Shown here: piece after piece, positions 19,314 through 28,673 of the stretch
Position numbering within the stretch: position 1 is the first letter of the stretch
Layout: each line of letters begins with the position of its first letter
Origin: Sphingomonas sp.
GTDB lineage: Bacteria; Pseudomonadota; Alphaproteobacteria; Sphingomonadales; Sphingomonadaceae
Assembly (NCBI RefSeq): GCF_019635515.1
Contig: NZ_JAHBZI010000001.1
Location: 1,426,001-1,490,000, forward strand
Length of the DNA: 64,000 nt
Direction of reading: 5' to 3'
Position numbers and translations under genes: made by a program
The notes under the pieces: model-generated
What the model saw: the letters and a program-made list of their open reading frames with translations, nothing else
What the model was told of the DNA's origin: nothing
The model's database searches: none

Positions 19314-20515
19314 AGCAGCGCCTGCGCCGCTGCGACGCCGGTCTTGCGGGCGCCATGTGCGGTGGAGAATTCGGTTTCGGAGCAAGCCTCGCCGGCGAAG
19401 CGGATGCGTTCGTCGATCGGTATCGTCAGCGTCTTTCGCGCGCCGGTATGGCCCGGAAGCGCATGACTGTAACCGCCGAGAATGTGATCGGTGCGACCCC
19501 AGCAGGAACCGGCGAGAAGGCGGAGTTTGCCGCGCCACGCGCTGCCCATCAGCGTGGTGAGTTCGTCGATCGCGAAGGCGGCTGCGCCGTCCAGCCCGCG
19601 CCGCTCCATCTCGGCCGCGCCTTCGCCGCCATACATGACTTCGATCACGGGGCGGCCGAAGGGACGAAGCGTGTAGCTGCCGGTCTTGGCCGCGCGCGGA
19701 TTGCCGAGCAGATGGGCATTGGCGGGGATTTCGTCCGCATCGTCCAACGCGAGGAAGAGCTTGTCGGCGAGCCCTAATGGAAGCTGGCTGGCGGCGTGGA
19801 GAATCGCGTCATGGCCGGGGAGGGTGATGGCACCGCTGGACAGGACATTGGTGGAGATGGTGACGATAGCGGCCTCGGCGGCGATCGTGCCGCGCGGGGT
19901 GTCGAGGCGAAGACGAGTGCCTGAGCGGTCGATGGCGGTAACCGGAGTGGAGAACGCCACCGGTAGTCGCGCGGCATGTGCTGCGATCATGGCGCCATAA
20001 CCTTGCTCGACACGCCAGTCTGTGTCGGTCGCGGCGTCCATATAGGCGAGGTAGTCGGCGACCGATACGGAGGGCCAGCCAGCGCTGTTGATGAAGCCGC
20101 TCAGCGCTTCGAGATAGGGATTCCATTCGCCGCCGGGGATCAGCGCGTCGGCGGCGCAATCGGTTTCGACGGTGCGGAGGCGTTGGTCGAAATCCTCGAA
20201 CGCCTGGCGTGCCGCCTGCTGATCGGCGCGCGAGAAACCGAGTTCGCGCCATTGCTCGCGCCAGCGCGGCAGAGTGCGATCGACGGTGAAGCCGCTTGCC
20301 TCGGCGATCGCGACCCACGGATTATGCTGCGCGGAATGGAGCCATCCGGCGCCGAGATCGAGCGGCAGGCCGCCGACCGACACGGTATGCGCGCGCCCGC
20401 CGAGGCGGTCGCTGCCTTCGATCAACAACACCGATCTGCCGGCATCGGCAAGCGTCCGCGCGGCGGAGATTCCCGCCGCGCCGCCACCAATGACCGCGAT
20501 TTCCACGTCGTGCAT
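19310..20515 (-). CDS. FAD-dependent amine oxidase family protein
   Basis: 401 residues. N-terminal dinucleotide fold VIGGGAAGISAARTLADAG and the motif EGSDRLGGRAHT are those of flavin monoamine oxidases; the C-terminal IRFAGEACSETEFSTAHGAR closes the FAD site. It probably oxidises an amine, polyamine or related substrate with O2. It is the last gene of a minus-strand run that begins with mccB; 16 bases separate it from the MaoC-like gene. Substrate not deducible. Confidence 0.85.
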   Translation of the reverse strand: MHDVEIAVIGGGAAGISAARTLADAGRSVLLIEGSDRLGGRAHTVSVGGLPLDLGAGWLHSAQHNPWVAIAEASGFTVDRTLPRWREQWRELGFSRADQQAARQAFEDFDQRLRTVETDCAADALIPGGEWNPYLEALSGFINSAGWPSVSVADYLAYMDAATDTDWRVEQGYGAMIAAHAARLPVAFSTPVTAIDRSGTRLRLDTPRGTIAAEAAIVTISTNVLSSGAITLPGHDAILHAASQLPLGLADKLFLALDDADEIPANAHLLGNPRAAKTGSYTLRPFGRPVIEVMYGGEGAAEMERRGLDGAAAFAIDELTTLMGSAWRGKLRLLAGSCWGRTDHILGGYSHALPGHTGARKTLTIPIDERIRFAGEACSETEFSTAHGARKTGVAAAQALL

Positions 20516-20531
20516 CGCCGCCCAACGCCCG

Positions 20532-20984
20532 TCAGGCCGCGCGGCTCCGCAGCAACGCCGAGCGCAGGCATTCGCAGACGAGTTCGCCGCGCTGATTGTG
20601 CATCTGGTGCCGCCAGGTGACGATGCCCTGGCCGGGGCGCGACTTGCTGGGTCGGAGTTCGGTGACTTCGGAAGAAGCGCGCAGCGTGTCGCCGATGAAG
20701 ACCGGCTTGGGCATGACCAGCTTGTCGTAGCCGAGATTGGCGACCAGCGTGCCGGCAGTGGTGTCGCCGACGGTGATGCCGACCATCAGGCTGAACGTGA
20801 AGGTGCCGTTGACCAGGATCCGGCCGAACTCGCTGGCCTTGGCCGCTTCCGCGTCGATGTGGAGCGGCTGGGTGTTGTGGGTGAGGGTGGAGAATAGCAG
20901 GTTGTCGGTCTCGGTGACCGTGCGGCGCAATTCGTGCTCGACACGGTCGCCGATCTGCCACTCGTCGTAAAAGCGTCCGGCCAT
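20532..20984 (-). CDS. MaoC-like acyl dehydratase
   Basis: 150 residues with a single hot-dog fold: DEWQIGDRVEHELRRTVTE at the start, then DNLLFSTLTHNTQPLHIDAE containing the conserved hydratase Asn/His region, then FGRILVNGTFTFSLMVGI. These enzymes hydrate enoyl-CoA (R-specific) or related thioesters. In a cluster with methylcrotonyl-CoA carboxylase it could hydrate 3-methylglutaconyl-CoA or a side product, but that is inference. The gene begins 2 bases after the GNAT stop. Confidence 0.88.
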   Translation of the reverse strand: MAGRFYDEWQIGDRVEHELRRTVTETDNLLFSTLTHNTQPLHIDAEAAKASEFGRILVNGTFTFSLMVGITVGDTTAGTLVANLGYDKLVMPKPVFIGDTLRASSEVTELRPSKSRPGQGIVTWRHQMHNQRGELVCECLRSALLRSRAA

Positions 20985-20986
20985 CG

Positions 20987-21448
20987 TCAGTCCCTCAAAT
21001 GAAGCTTCATGCCGACATGGCTCTGCACGAAACCGAGCCGGGCGTAAAAGCGGTGCGCTGCGGTGCGCGTCGCGGTGGAGGTGAGCTGGACCATCTTGCA
21101 GTCGCGCGCGCGGCATTGCTCGACGGCCCAGAGGATCATCTGCTCGCCGAGGCGCTGGCCGCGCAGATCGGCGGCGATGCGGACCGCTTCGATCAGCCCG
21201 CGCCAGCTGCCGCGAAAGGAGAGGCCGGGGATGAAACTCAATTGCAGCGTGCCGACCAGCCGGTCGTCCAGTTCGGCGGCGATGAGATGCTGGTTGGGGT
21301 CCGCATCGATCGCTTCGAACGCGGCGATGTAGCGCGGGTCGAGCGGCTCGCTCGGGTCCTCGCGGTGGCGCGCCGTCTCGTCGTCCCAGATGAGATGGAG
21401 GATCGCGGGGAGGTCGTCGCGCGTGGCTTCGCGCATCGCCAGCTTCAT
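20987..21448 (-). CDS. GNAT-family N-acetyltransferase
   Basis: 153 residues with the GNAT core: N-terminal MREATRDDLPAILHLIWDDE, central strand GTLQLSFIPGLSFRGSWRG, acetyl-CoA loop RIAADLRGQRLGEQMI and the C-terminal AHRFYARLGFVQS. The substrate is unknown. Its start overlaps the mccA stop by 4 bases (ATGA) and its stop is 2 bases before the MaoC-like start, so it is part of the same transcript. Confidence 0.88.
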   Translation of the reverse strand: MKLAMREATRDDLPAILHLIWDDETARHREDPSEPLDPRYIAAFEAIDADPNQHLIAAELDDRLVGTLQLSFIPGLSFRGSWRGLIEAVRIAADLRGQRLGEQMILWAVEQCRARDCKMVQLTSTATRTAAHRFYARLGFVQSHVGMKLHLRD

Positions 21449-23301
21449 TCGGCCTTCTCGATCTTCACCAGCAGCGTGCCTTCTGTCACCTGCGCGCCTG
21501 CTTCGACAGTGAGTTCGGCGACCACGCCGTCGAACGGCGCGGTCATGCCATGTTCCATCTTCATCGCCTCCAATGTGACGAGGCGCTGGCCCTTTGCGAC
21601 CGCATCGCCCGCCGCGACATCGACCGCAGTGACGCGGCCCGGCATCGGCGCGAGAAGGCTGCCGTCGCCGAGCGCGCCGGCACCACTGCCGCGCGGCGCA
21701 TGCAGGCGGTAGCTGCGGCCTTCACCGAGGATGAAGCCGACGACTTCGTCCTGCGGCTCGCCTTCATCGGGAGCGAGATCGGTGACCGTGTAGACATGGC
21801 CGGAATCGTCGATGATCCGCGCTTCGCTGCGGGGCGCGGCGTTGGCGCGGATGCCGCCGACAAGGTCCCAGACGCCGGTGGCTGGGCGCGAGGTGAGCGC
21901 GGCGGCGGCCATGCGGAGATGCTCGTCGTCGGGCGGCGGGACTTCGGTGAGTTCTTCGCCGCGGCGGCCGATCAGGCCGGTATCGACATTGCCCGAGCGG
22001 AAATCCGGGTCCTCGCACAGGCGCGCGAGGAAGCCGGCATTGGTGCGGACCGGCCAGACCTCGACATCGGTGGTGGCTTCCCACAATTCCTCGATCGCGC
22101 CCTCGCGGGTTTCGTCATGCACGACGATCTTGGCGATCATCGGATCGTAGAAGGGCGAGACCGCGCCGCCTTCCTCCACCCCGGTTTCGATGCGGGCATA
22201 TTCGGGCAAGCGAAGATGCTCGAGCGGGCCGGTCGAGGGCAGGAAGCCGGTGGCCGGGTTCTCGGCATAGAGCCGCGCCTCCATCGCCCAGCCGTTGATG
22301 CCGAGTTCCTCCTGCTTGAGCGGGATCGATTCCCCCGACGCGACGCGCAATTGCCATTCGACGAGATCGACGCCGGTGATCTCTTCGGTCACGGGGTGCT
22401 CGACCTGCAAACGCGTGTTCATTTCCATGAACCAGATGCGGTCGGCGCGCAGGCCTTCGCTGGCATCGGCGATGAACTCGATCGTGCCGGCGCCGACATA
22501 ATCGACAGCCTTTGCTGCACGCACCGCCGCAGCACAGATCGCTTCGCGGGTCGCAGCGTCCATGCCGGGCGCGGGCGCTTCCTCGATCACCTTCTGGTGG
22601 CGGCGCTGGAGCGAGCAGTCGCGCTCGAAGAGGTGGACGACGTTGCCATGGGTGTCGCCGAACACCTGTACTTCGATGTGACGGGGCGAGAGGATGTACT
22701 TCTCGATCAGGACGCGATCGTCGCCGAAGGAGCTGGCCGCTTCTCGCTGGCACGATTGCAGCATTTCCTGGAATTGCTGCGCAGCATCGACCTTGCGCAT
22801 GCCCTTGCCGCCACCGCCTGCGACGGCCTTGATCAGCACCGGATAGCCCATGGCGTCGGCTTCGGATTGCAGGCGTTCCGGCGATTGATCCTCGCCGAGA
22901 TAACCGGGGGTGACCGGCACGCCGGCGGCGATCATCCGCTCCTTTGCTGCATCCTTAAGTCCCATCGCGCGGATGCTCTCGGGCTTGGGGCCGACCCAGA
23001 TCAGCCCGGCATCGGCGACTGCCTGGGCGAAGTCGGCATTCTCGGACAGGAAGCCGTAGCCCGGGTGAATTGCTGCGGCACCGGAGGATTTCGCTGCGGC
23101 GATGATCCGCTCGCCCACCAGATAGGATTCGCGCGCCGCCGACGGGCCGATATGCACCGCTTCATCCGCCGAGCGGGCGTGCAGCGCGTTGACGTCTGCG
23201 TCCGAATAGACCGCGACGGTGCGGATACCCATTGCTCGCGCGGTGCGGATGATGCGGCACGCTATTTCGCCGCGATTGGCGATGAGGAGGGACTGGATCA
23301 T
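21445..23301 (-). CDS. mccA: methylcrotonyl-CoA carboxylase, biotin-containing alpha subunit
   Basis: 618 residues. Biotin carboxylase domain (about 1-445) with ATP loop AGGGGKGMRKV and the segment RDCSLQRRHQKVIEEAPAP; then a linker and a C-terminal biotinyl domain with the acceptor lysine in EAMKMEH. Acyl-CoA carboxylase alpha subunits resemble one another, so the methylcrotonyl assignment depends on the partner mccB about 1.4 kb upstream in the same operon and the isovaleryl-CoA dehydrogenase nearby. It catalyses ATP-dependent carboxylation of biotin in leucine degradation. The start ATG overlaps the DUF3088 stop by 4 bases. Confidence 0.9.
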   Translation of the reverse strand: MIQSLLIANRGEIACRIIRTARAMGIRTVAVYSDADVNALHARSADEAVHIGPSAARESYLVGERIIAAAKSSGAAAIHPGYGFLSENADFAQAVADAGLIWVGPKPESIRAMGLKDAAKERMIAAGVPVTPGYLGEDQSPERLQSEADAMGYPVLIKAVAGGGGKGMRKVDAAQQFQEMLQSCQREAASSFGDDRVLIEKYILSPRHIEVQVFGDTHGNVVHLFERDCSLQRRHQKVIEEAPAPGMDAATREAICAAAVRAAKAVDYVGAGTIEFIADASEGLRADRIWFMEMNTRLQVEHPVTEEITGVDLVEWQLRVASGESIPLKQEELGINGWAMEARLYAENPATGFLPSTGPLEHLRLPEYARIETGVEEGGAVSPFYDPMIAKIVVHDETREGAIEELWEATTDVEVWPVRTNAGFLARLCEDPDFRSGNVDTGLIGRRGEELTEVPPPDDEHLRMAAAALTSRPATGVWDLVGGIRANAAPRSEARIIDDSGHVYTVTDLAPDEGEPQDEVVGFILGEGRSYRLHAPRGSGAGALGDGSLLAPMPGRVTAVDVAAGDAVAKGQRLVTLEAMKMEHGMTAPFDGVVAELTVEAGAQVTEGTLLVKIEKAE

Positions 23302-23609
23302 GGATGACGTTCCGGAAAGCCGTGGCGGGTGTGGAGCGCGGCGAGCAGCGTTTCGATTTCGTTGACGAACCCGCCCTCGGCCAGAACGAGGCAGGGGAGG
23401 TTCTGGTTCGCTTCGCCGAGAAGCTCGACGATCTCGGCGCGGGGGCGGGGATAGGGCTGGCGGATCACTTCCAGCCGCGCTGCGCTGGCAGGGAAGGCGG
23501 CGAGCAGACCCTCGACGGTGATGCAGTCCTTGCAATAGAAGCTGCGGCCCGGAAGCCCCTCGTCCGAGAATTCGCTTTCGAGCAAATAGAGGCGATCCCG
23601 CCCGTTCAC
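23298..23609 (-). CDS. DUF3088 family protein
   Basis: 103 residues beginning at a GTG that overlaps the upstream stop as GTGA. RDRLYLLESEF, FYCKDC (a CxxC pair), then RLEVIRQPYPRPRAEIVELL and NQNLPCLVLAEGG match DUF3088, which has a thioredoxin-like look. Function unknown. The 4-base overlaps on both sides show firm translational coupling to the NTF2-like gene and to mccA. Confidence 0.85.
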   Translation of the reverse strand: MNGRDRLYLLESEFSDEGLPGRSFYCKDCITVEGLLAAFPASAARLEVIRQPYPRPRAEIVELLGEANQNLPCLVLAEGGFVNEIETLLAALHTRHGFPERHP

Positions 23610-24094
23610 TGCGCCGGGCACCCCGTAGTGCGGGTGGAGAAGGTGAGGTTGAGGATCTTCCAGGCCCCGTCCTCGCGGACCAGATCGAAATGGTCGATCC
23701 CGCAATTGCTGACCTTGCCGGCGACGCGGACGACATAGGGCGCCCAGACCATGGCGATGTTGCCATCGACTTCGATCGCGGGGTTGGTAATGCGCTCCTG
23801 AAAGATATTGTCGGGCCGCACGCGTTCGGCGAATTCGGCCCAGCTGAGATAACGTGGGTTCTGCGTGTCGCCGAGCGCAGACAGCCTGCCGGTGGCTTGC
23901 ACCTGCCGCAGCATTTCTGCAGCATCGCCGCGTTCGACCGCCCCGAAGAACGCGTTTATCGGGGCCAGCACCGCGGCGGCGTCGCCGTCCTGATAGGGGA
24001 GCGGATTGGCCGGCGGCAGCTTGTCGCTCGACTTCGCCTGCGCCAGCGCGGGAAGGGGGGCGAGTAACGCGGCGGCGAGAAACAGGAGGCGCAT
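23606..24094 (-). CDS. exported NTF2/SnoaL-like protein
   Basis: 162 residues. Signal peptide MRLLFLAAALLAPLPALAQA, then an NTF2-like cone fold (VLAPINAFFGAVERGDAAEM at the start, VREDGAWKILNLTFSTRTTG at the end). Probably periplasmic; it may bind a small ligand or act as an enzyme with unknown substrate. The ATG at 24094 has AGGGAA five bases upstream. Another ATG at 24118 overlaps the previous stop as ATGA but lacks a ribosome site, so either start is possible. Confidence 0.82.
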   Translation of the reverse strand: MRLLFLAAALLAPLPALAQAKSSDKLPPANPLPYQDGDAAAVLAPINAFFGAVERGDAAEMLRQVQATGRLSALGDTQNPRYLSWAEFAERVRPDNIFQERITNPAIEVDGNIAMVWAPYVVRVAGKVSNCGIDHFDLVREDGAWKILNLTFSTRTTGCPAQ

Positions 24095-24114
24095 GATATT
24101 TCCCTGACTGGAGG

Positions 24115-24726
24115 TCATTTGCGGTTCGTTCCGATGATGGTGGAGAGGTCGTGCGCGGTCCGCTCAGGATGGCGCGCCACCTTGTCGCTGTAGAAGTCGA
24201 CGATCCTGGCCATATCGGCCTCGTAGTCGCCGCTTGGCATGAAGACGGGGCCGAGACCGCCGATCTTCCTGGCATAATCGACATAGCCGAGGACCAGCGG
24301 CACGCCGGCGCCCATGGCGATGTGATAGAAGCCGGTGCGCCACTGGGTGACGGCGCCACGGGTGCCTTCGGCCGCGATGACCAGCATGAATTCACCGCGT
24401 CTGGCGAATTCGGCGATGGTCGCCTCGACATAGTTGCGCGATTTCGAGCGATCGATGGCGACCCCGCCCATGTCTCGCATGAAGCGTCCCATCGGCCAGC
24501 GGAACAGGCTCGCCTTGCCCATGAAATGCGCGCCGATGCCGAGCGCGTTGGTGAGGCCGAGAAAGTTGATGAAGTCCCAGTTCGAGGTGTGCGGCGCGGC
24601 GACGATCACGCAGCGGCGATCGGAGGGCGGCATCCCAACCGCCTTCCAGCCGCGCGTTTGATAGAACCACAGCAGCAGGCGGCGAACGATCCGCGAGAGC
24701 GGGGTGGGCGCGGGATCCGCCATCAC
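24115..24726 (-). CDS. PlsC-like lysophospholipid acyltransferase
   Basis: 203 residues. The acyltransferase motif HTSNWD (HxxxxD) near residue 46, the [12 protein letters not shown] block and AAEGTRG (block III) near 120 are present. Such enzymes acylate lysophosphatidate or related lysolipids at the inner membrane. It overlaps the mccB stop by 4 bases, so it is co-transcribed with leucine-degradation genes although no metabolic link is obvious. Confidence 0.87.
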   Translation of the reverse strand: MMADPAPTPLSRIVRRLLLWFYQTRGWKAVGMPPSDRRCVIVAAPHTSNWDFINFLGLTNALGIGAHFMGKASLFRWPMGRFMRDMGGVAIDRSKSRNYVEATIAEFARRGEFMLVIAAEGTRGAVTQWRTGFYHIAMGAGVPLVLGYVDYARKIGGLGPVFMPSGDYEADMARIVDFYSDKVARHPERTAHDLSTIIGTNRK

Positions 24727-26324
24727 ATCCGGAACACGCCGAACGCCGGGCGTTCGGGGATCGGGGCGTTAAGGGTCGCCGCGAATGCCAGGCCGAGCAC
24801 GTCGCGGGTCTGGGCGGGATCGATGATGCCGTCGTCCCATAGCCGCGCGGTGGCGTGCCAAGGGTTGCCTTCATCCTCGTAAGCAGCGCGGATCGGAGCC
24901 TTGAAGGCTTCGGCCTCCTCGTCGCTCCATTTGTCGGCGTCGCGGTGGACGGTGGCGAGCACCGAGGCGGCCTGTTCGCCGCCCATTACGCTAATGCGGC
25001 TGTTCGGCCAGCTGAACAGGAAGCGCGGCGAATAGGCGCGGCCGCACATGCCGTAATTACCGGCGCCGAAGCTGCCGCCGATCAGTACGGTGATCTTGGG
25101 CACGGTGGCGGTGGCGACGGCGGTGACGAGCTTGGCGCCGTGCTTGGCGATGCCCTCCGCCTCATATTTGCCGCCAACCATGAAGCCCGAGATGTTCTGG
25201 AGGAACAGCAACGGGATGCGGCGCTGGCAGCATAGCTCGATGAAGTGCGCGCCCTTCACCGCGCTCTCGCTGAACAGCACCCCGTTATTGGCGATGATGC
25301 CGACGGGGATGCCCCAGATATGGGCGAAGCCACAGACCAGGCTGGTGCCGTACAGCGCCTTGAACTCCTGAAACTCGCTGCCATCGACCAGGCGGGCGAT
25401 GATCTCGTGCACGTCATAGGGCGCGCGAACGTCCTGGGGCACGATGCCGTAGAGATCGCTGGCGTCATATCTGGGCGGGCGCGGCTCCAGCAGCTTGATC
25501 GTGGCTTCGGCGTCGGCGGGGAGATGGCTGACGATGTCGCGGACGATGGTCAGCGCGTGCTCGTCATTCTCGGCGAGGTGATCGACGACGCCGGATTTGC
25601 GCGCATGGAGATCGCCGCCGCCCAGATCCTCGGCGCTGATCACTTCGCCCGTCGCGGCCTTCACCAGCGGCGGGCCGGCGAGGAAGATCGTGCCCTGATT
25701 GCGGACGATGACGCTCTCGTCGCTCATCGCCGGAACGTAGGCGCCGCCGGCGGTGCAACTGCCCATCACGCAGGCGATCTGGGGGATGCCCTTGGCCGAC
25801 ATATTGGCCTGATTGAAGAAGATGCGGCCGAAATGCTCGCGGTCGGGGAAGACTTCCGCCTGATGCGGCAGATTGGCGCCGCCGCTATCGACCAGATAGA
25901 TGCACGGCAGACGATTGGCGTCGGCGATCTCCTGGGCGCGGAGATGCTTCTTGACCGTCATCGGATAATAGGTGCCACCCTTTACCGTCGCGTCGTTGCA
26001 GACGATCATCACGGTGCGGCCCGAGACGCGGCCGATGCCGGCGATCATGCCCGCGCCGGGGACTTCGCCGTCATAGAGGTCGTTGGCGGCGAGCTGGCCG
26101 ATTTCGAGGAAGGGGCTGCCGGGGTCCAGCAAACGCTCGACGCGCTCGCGCGGAAGCAGTTTGTTGCGGGAAACGTGCCGTTCGCGACTTTTTTCGGAGC
26201 CGCCAAGTGCCGCGGCGGCGACATCGGCGCGGAGCCGTTCGGCCAAAGCGCGATTGTGCGCAGCATTGGCGCGGAACACTTCGCTATCGGCGGAGACCTT
26301 GGTGTCGAGCACCGGGGCGCTCAT
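24723..26324 (-). CDS. mccB: methylcrotonyl-CoA carboxylase, carboxyltransferase beta subunit
   Basis: 533 residues, the usual MccB length. It has the paired crotonase-like carboxyltransferase halves: [20 protein letters not shown] and [20 protein letters not shown] in the first, [20 protein letters not shown] and [20 protein letters not shown] in the second. These are characteristic of 3-methylcrotonyl-CoA rather than propionyl-CoA enzymes. It transfers CO2 from biotin to 3-methylcrotonyl-CoA. It is the first gene of an eight-gene minus-strand operon and faces the M13 peptidase gene across 126 bases. Confidence 0.93.
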   Translation of the reverse strand: MSAPVLDTKVSADSEVFRANAAHNRALAERLRADVAAAALGGSEKSRERHVSRNKLLPRERVERLLDPGSPFLEIGQLAANDLYDGEVPGAGMIAGIGRVSGRTVMIVCNDATVKGGTYYPMTVKKHLRAQEIADANRLPCIYLVDSGGANLPHQAEVFPDREHFGRIFFNQANMSAKGIPQIACVMGSCTAGGAYVPAMSDESVIVRNQGTIFLAGPPLVKAATGEVISAEDLGGGDLHARKSGVVDHLAENDEHALTIVRDIVSHLPADAEATIKLLEPRPPRYDASDLYGIVPQDVRAPYDVHEIIARLVDGSEFQEFKALYGTSLVCGFAHIWGIPVGIIANNGVLFSESAVKGAHFIELCCQRRIPLLFLQNISGFMVGGKYEAEGIAKHGAKLVTAVATATVPKITVLIGGSFGAGNYGMCGRAYSPRFLFSWPNSRISVMGGEQAASVLATVHRDADKWSDEEAEAFKAPIRAAYEDEGNPWHATARLWDDGIIDPAQTRDVLGLAFAATLNAPIPERPAFGVFRM

Positions 26325-26359
26325 AATAGGGCATCCTTCCTGTCCTAGTTTTGATCCAC

Positions 26360-26416
26360 CTACACCCGAGCATACACAATTGGAAGGTGCTGGCGCGTGC
26401 CATTTTCTGGGTGTAG
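26360..26416. promoter_or_regulatory. inverted CTACACCC/GGGTGTAG pair in a divergent promoter region
   Basis: A perfect 8-base inverted pair at 26360-26367 and 26409-26416, 41 bases apart, in the space between mccB (minus) and the M13 peptidase (plus). It could be a looping operator or chance; no known consensus fits it. Confidence 0.25.
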
Positions 26417-26450
26417 CACAGGCGTATCACAGCGATACGGAGTTTCCCCC

Positions 26451-28529
26451 TTGAAGACTCATTCGATCCTGCTCGCGGCGTTGTTCGCGACCACCGCACT
26501 TGCGACCAGCGCGTGCACCACCTCGGGCCCGGGCACCACCGCCGCGGCCGGCACCGGCATCGGCGTCGATCTCGACGGCATCGACAAGGCCGTGAAGCCA
26601 GGTGACGATTTCGACAATTATGCCAATGGCGGCTGGCGAGCCAGGACCGAGATTCCGGCGGACCGCGTCCAGATCGGCACCGGGCTGATGGTGTTCAACA
26701 AGGCCGAGGCGAACAACCTCGCGATCATCGAGGCCGCGATCAAAGCGAACGCTGCCGTGGGCACGGACACGCGCCGCATCGCCGATTGGTACACGGGCTA
26801 TACCGATCTCGCCGGCATCGAGGCGCGCGGGCTCGCGCCGCTGAGCGACGACATGAACAAGATCAACGCGATCACCGACAACAAGTCGCTGTCGACCGCG
26901 CTCGGCGCTAATATCCGCGTCGATGTCGATCCGCTCAACGCCACCAATTACAATACCGAGAACCTGTTCGGCCTGTTCGTCAGCCAGGCGTTCGACAAGC
27001 CCGACACCAATGTGCCCTATGTTCTGCAGGGCGGACTGGGGCTGCCCGATCGCGATTACTACCTCTCGGCCGATCCACGGATGGCGGGGCTGCGCACCAA
27101 ATATCAGGCGTACATCACGCAGCTTTTCACGCTCGCCAGGATGACCGATCCGGCGGCGCGGGCGAAGCGGGTGTTCGATCTGGAGATGAAGATCGCCCAG
27201 GCGCACACCGACAACCTAACCAGCCAGGATGCCAGCAAGGCGAACAATCCCTGGACCAAGGCGGACTTCGCCAAAAAGGCGCCGGGGATCGACTGGGATG
27301 CGTTCTGGAACGCGGCCGGGCTGGGCTCGCAGAATGATTTCATCGTCTGGCACCCCGCGACCACGGTGAAGCTTGCGCAGCTCGTCGCCAAGGAGCCGGT
27401 GGATTCGTGGAAGGACTGGCTGGCGTTTCACAGCATCAACCAGGTGACCGCGGTGCTTCCCGCCGCGTTCGATTCCGCGCGCTTCGATTTCTTCTCGAAG
27501 GAACTCAACGGCCAGAAGCAGCAGCGCCCGCGTGACAAGCGCGCGATCGCCAGCGTCAACACCTGGCTGGGCGACGCGGTCGGCCAGCTCTATGTGAAGG
27601 ACTATTTCCCGGCGACGTCGAAGACCGACATCCAGAACATGGTCAGCAACATCAAGGCGGCGTTCGACAAGCGCGTCGCCGGGCTGACCTGGATGAAGGA
27701 CACGACGCGGGCCGAGGCGCGCAAGAAAATCGAGACGATGCAGGTCGGCGTCGGCTATCCCGATACATGGCGCGATTATTCGTCGCTCGAGGTGAAGGCG
27801 GACGATCCTGTCGGCAATCTGCGCCGTGCCAAGCTGGCCGAAACGCGGCACCAACTCGCCAAGCTCGGCAAGGCGCCGGACAAGAAGGAATGGTGGATGA
27901 CGCCGCAGACCGTGAACGCGGTCAATCTGCCGCTGCAGAACGCGCTCAACTTCCCGGCCGCGATCCTTCAGGCGCCTTACTACGATCCGACCGCGGATGC
28001 CGCGTCGAACTATGGCGGTGTCGGCGCGATCATCGGCCACGAGATCAGCCACAGCTTCGACGATCTTGGCGCGACCTTCGACAGCCAGGGGCGCCTGCGC
28101 AACTGGTGGACGCCGGAAGATCTGGCGCACTTCAAGCAGGCGGGTGCGGCGCTGGCGGCGCAGTATGACGCCTATGAAGCGCTGCCGGGCCTGCACCTGA
28201 ACGGCAAGCTGGAGCTCAGCGAGAATATCGCCGACGTTGCGGGGCTCGCCGCCGCTTATGACGCCTACCGCGCGTCGCTGGGCGGCAAGGAGGCTCCTGT
28301 GATCGGCGGGCTGACCGGCGATCAGCGCTTCTTCCTCGCCTTCGCGCAGAGCTGGCGCGACAAGAGCCTGGACCAGCTGCTGCGCGCGCGCGTCGCGACC
28401 GACGGGCACGCTCCGGCGCGCTGGCGCGTGATGACGGTGCGCAACATCGATGCATGGTATCCGGCGTATAATGTCCAGCCGGGCGAGAAGCTGTATCTCG
28501 CGCCCGACAAGCGCGTGAAGATCTGGTGA
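26451..28529 (+). CDS. M13-family zinc metallopeptidase (neprilysin-like), probable lipoprotein
   Basis: 692 residues from TTG at 26451, preceded by GGAG at a spacing of eight and followed by a lipoprotein-like signal (KTHSILLAALFATTALATSAC). The N-terminal M13 lobe includes PGDDFDNYANGGW. Zinc ligands are His530 and His534 in HEISH with catalytic Glu531, and Glu591 in ENIAD with Asp595. It should degrade peptides in the periplasm, anchored to a membrane. The lipobox (TSAC) is not ideal, so secretion without lipidation is an alternative. Confidence 0.92.
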   Translation: MKTHSILLAALFATTALATSACTTSGPGTTAAAGTGIGVDLDGIDKAVKPGDDFDNYANGGWRARTEIPADRVQIGTGLMVFNKAEANNLAIIEAAIKANAAVGTDTRRIADWYTGYTDLAGIEARGLAPLSDDMNKINAITDNKSLSTALGANIRVDVDPLNATNYNTENLFGLFVSQAFDKPDTNVPYVLQGGLGLPDRDYYLSADPRMAGLRTKYQAYITQLFTLARMTDPAARAKRVFDLEMKIAQAHTDNLTSQDASKANNPWTKADFAKKAPGIDWDAFWNAAGLGSQNDFIVWHPATTVKLAQLVAKEPVDSWKDWLAFHSINQVTAVLPAAFDSARFDFFSKELNGQKQQRPRDKRAIASVNTWLGDAVGQLYVKDYFPATSKTDIQNMVSNIKAAFDKRVAGLTWMKDTTRAEARKKIETMQVGVGYPDTWRDYSSLEVKADDPVGNLRRAKLAETRHQLAKLGKAPDKKEWWMTPQTVNAVNLPLQNALNFPAAILQAPYYDPTADAASNYGGVGAIIGHEISHSFDDLGATFDSQGRLRNWWTPEDLAHFKQAGAALAAQYDAYEALPGLHLNGKLELSENIADVAGLAAAYDAYRASLGGKEAPVIGGLTGDQRFFLAFAQSWRDKSLDQLLRARVATDGHAPARWRVMTVRNIDAWYPAYNVQPGEKLYLAPDKRVKIW

Positions 28530-28540
28530 TCTGAAAAAAA

Positions 28541-28562
28541 GGGCGAGCCTCGCGGCTCGCCC
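28541..28562. terminator. bidirectional intrinsic terminator
   Basis: Stem GGGCGAGCC, loop TCGC, GGCTCGCCC. It is preceded by seven A and followed by CATTTTCT. It ends the peptidase transcript on the plus strand; read on the minus strand it has a better T run and could stop read-through toward the peptidase gene. Confidence 0.75.
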
Positions 28563-28570
28563 CATTTTCT

Positions 28571-28661
28571 CGTCACCCTGAACTTGTTTCAAGGTCCAAC
28601 TCTCCACTGGAGAGGGTGATCATTGTTGCGCGTTGGATGCTGAAACAAGTTCAGCATGACG
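28571..28661. repeat. REP/REPIN-like palindromic element, copy 2
   Basis: Same layout as the element at 8411: arms at 28571-28600 and 28631-28660 with a 30-base middle that differs from copy 1. The left hairpin has one extra mismatch (AAGG instead of AGGG). It lies between the terminator of the M13 peptidase and the 3' end of the isovaleryl-CoA dehydrogenase gene. Confidence 0.8.
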
Positions 28662-28673
28662 GCCTTTGGGATC

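Noticed and set aside
21445..23925. Longer version of mccA starting at 23925
   Set aside because: The extension covers two other coupled genes; the biotin carboxylase N-terminus (SLLIANRGEIACRI) begins right after ATG 23301.
27216..28607. 463-codon open frame opposite the M13 peptidase
   Set aside because: Antisense to HEISH-bearing metallopeptidase; it runs across the terminator and into the REP-like element.
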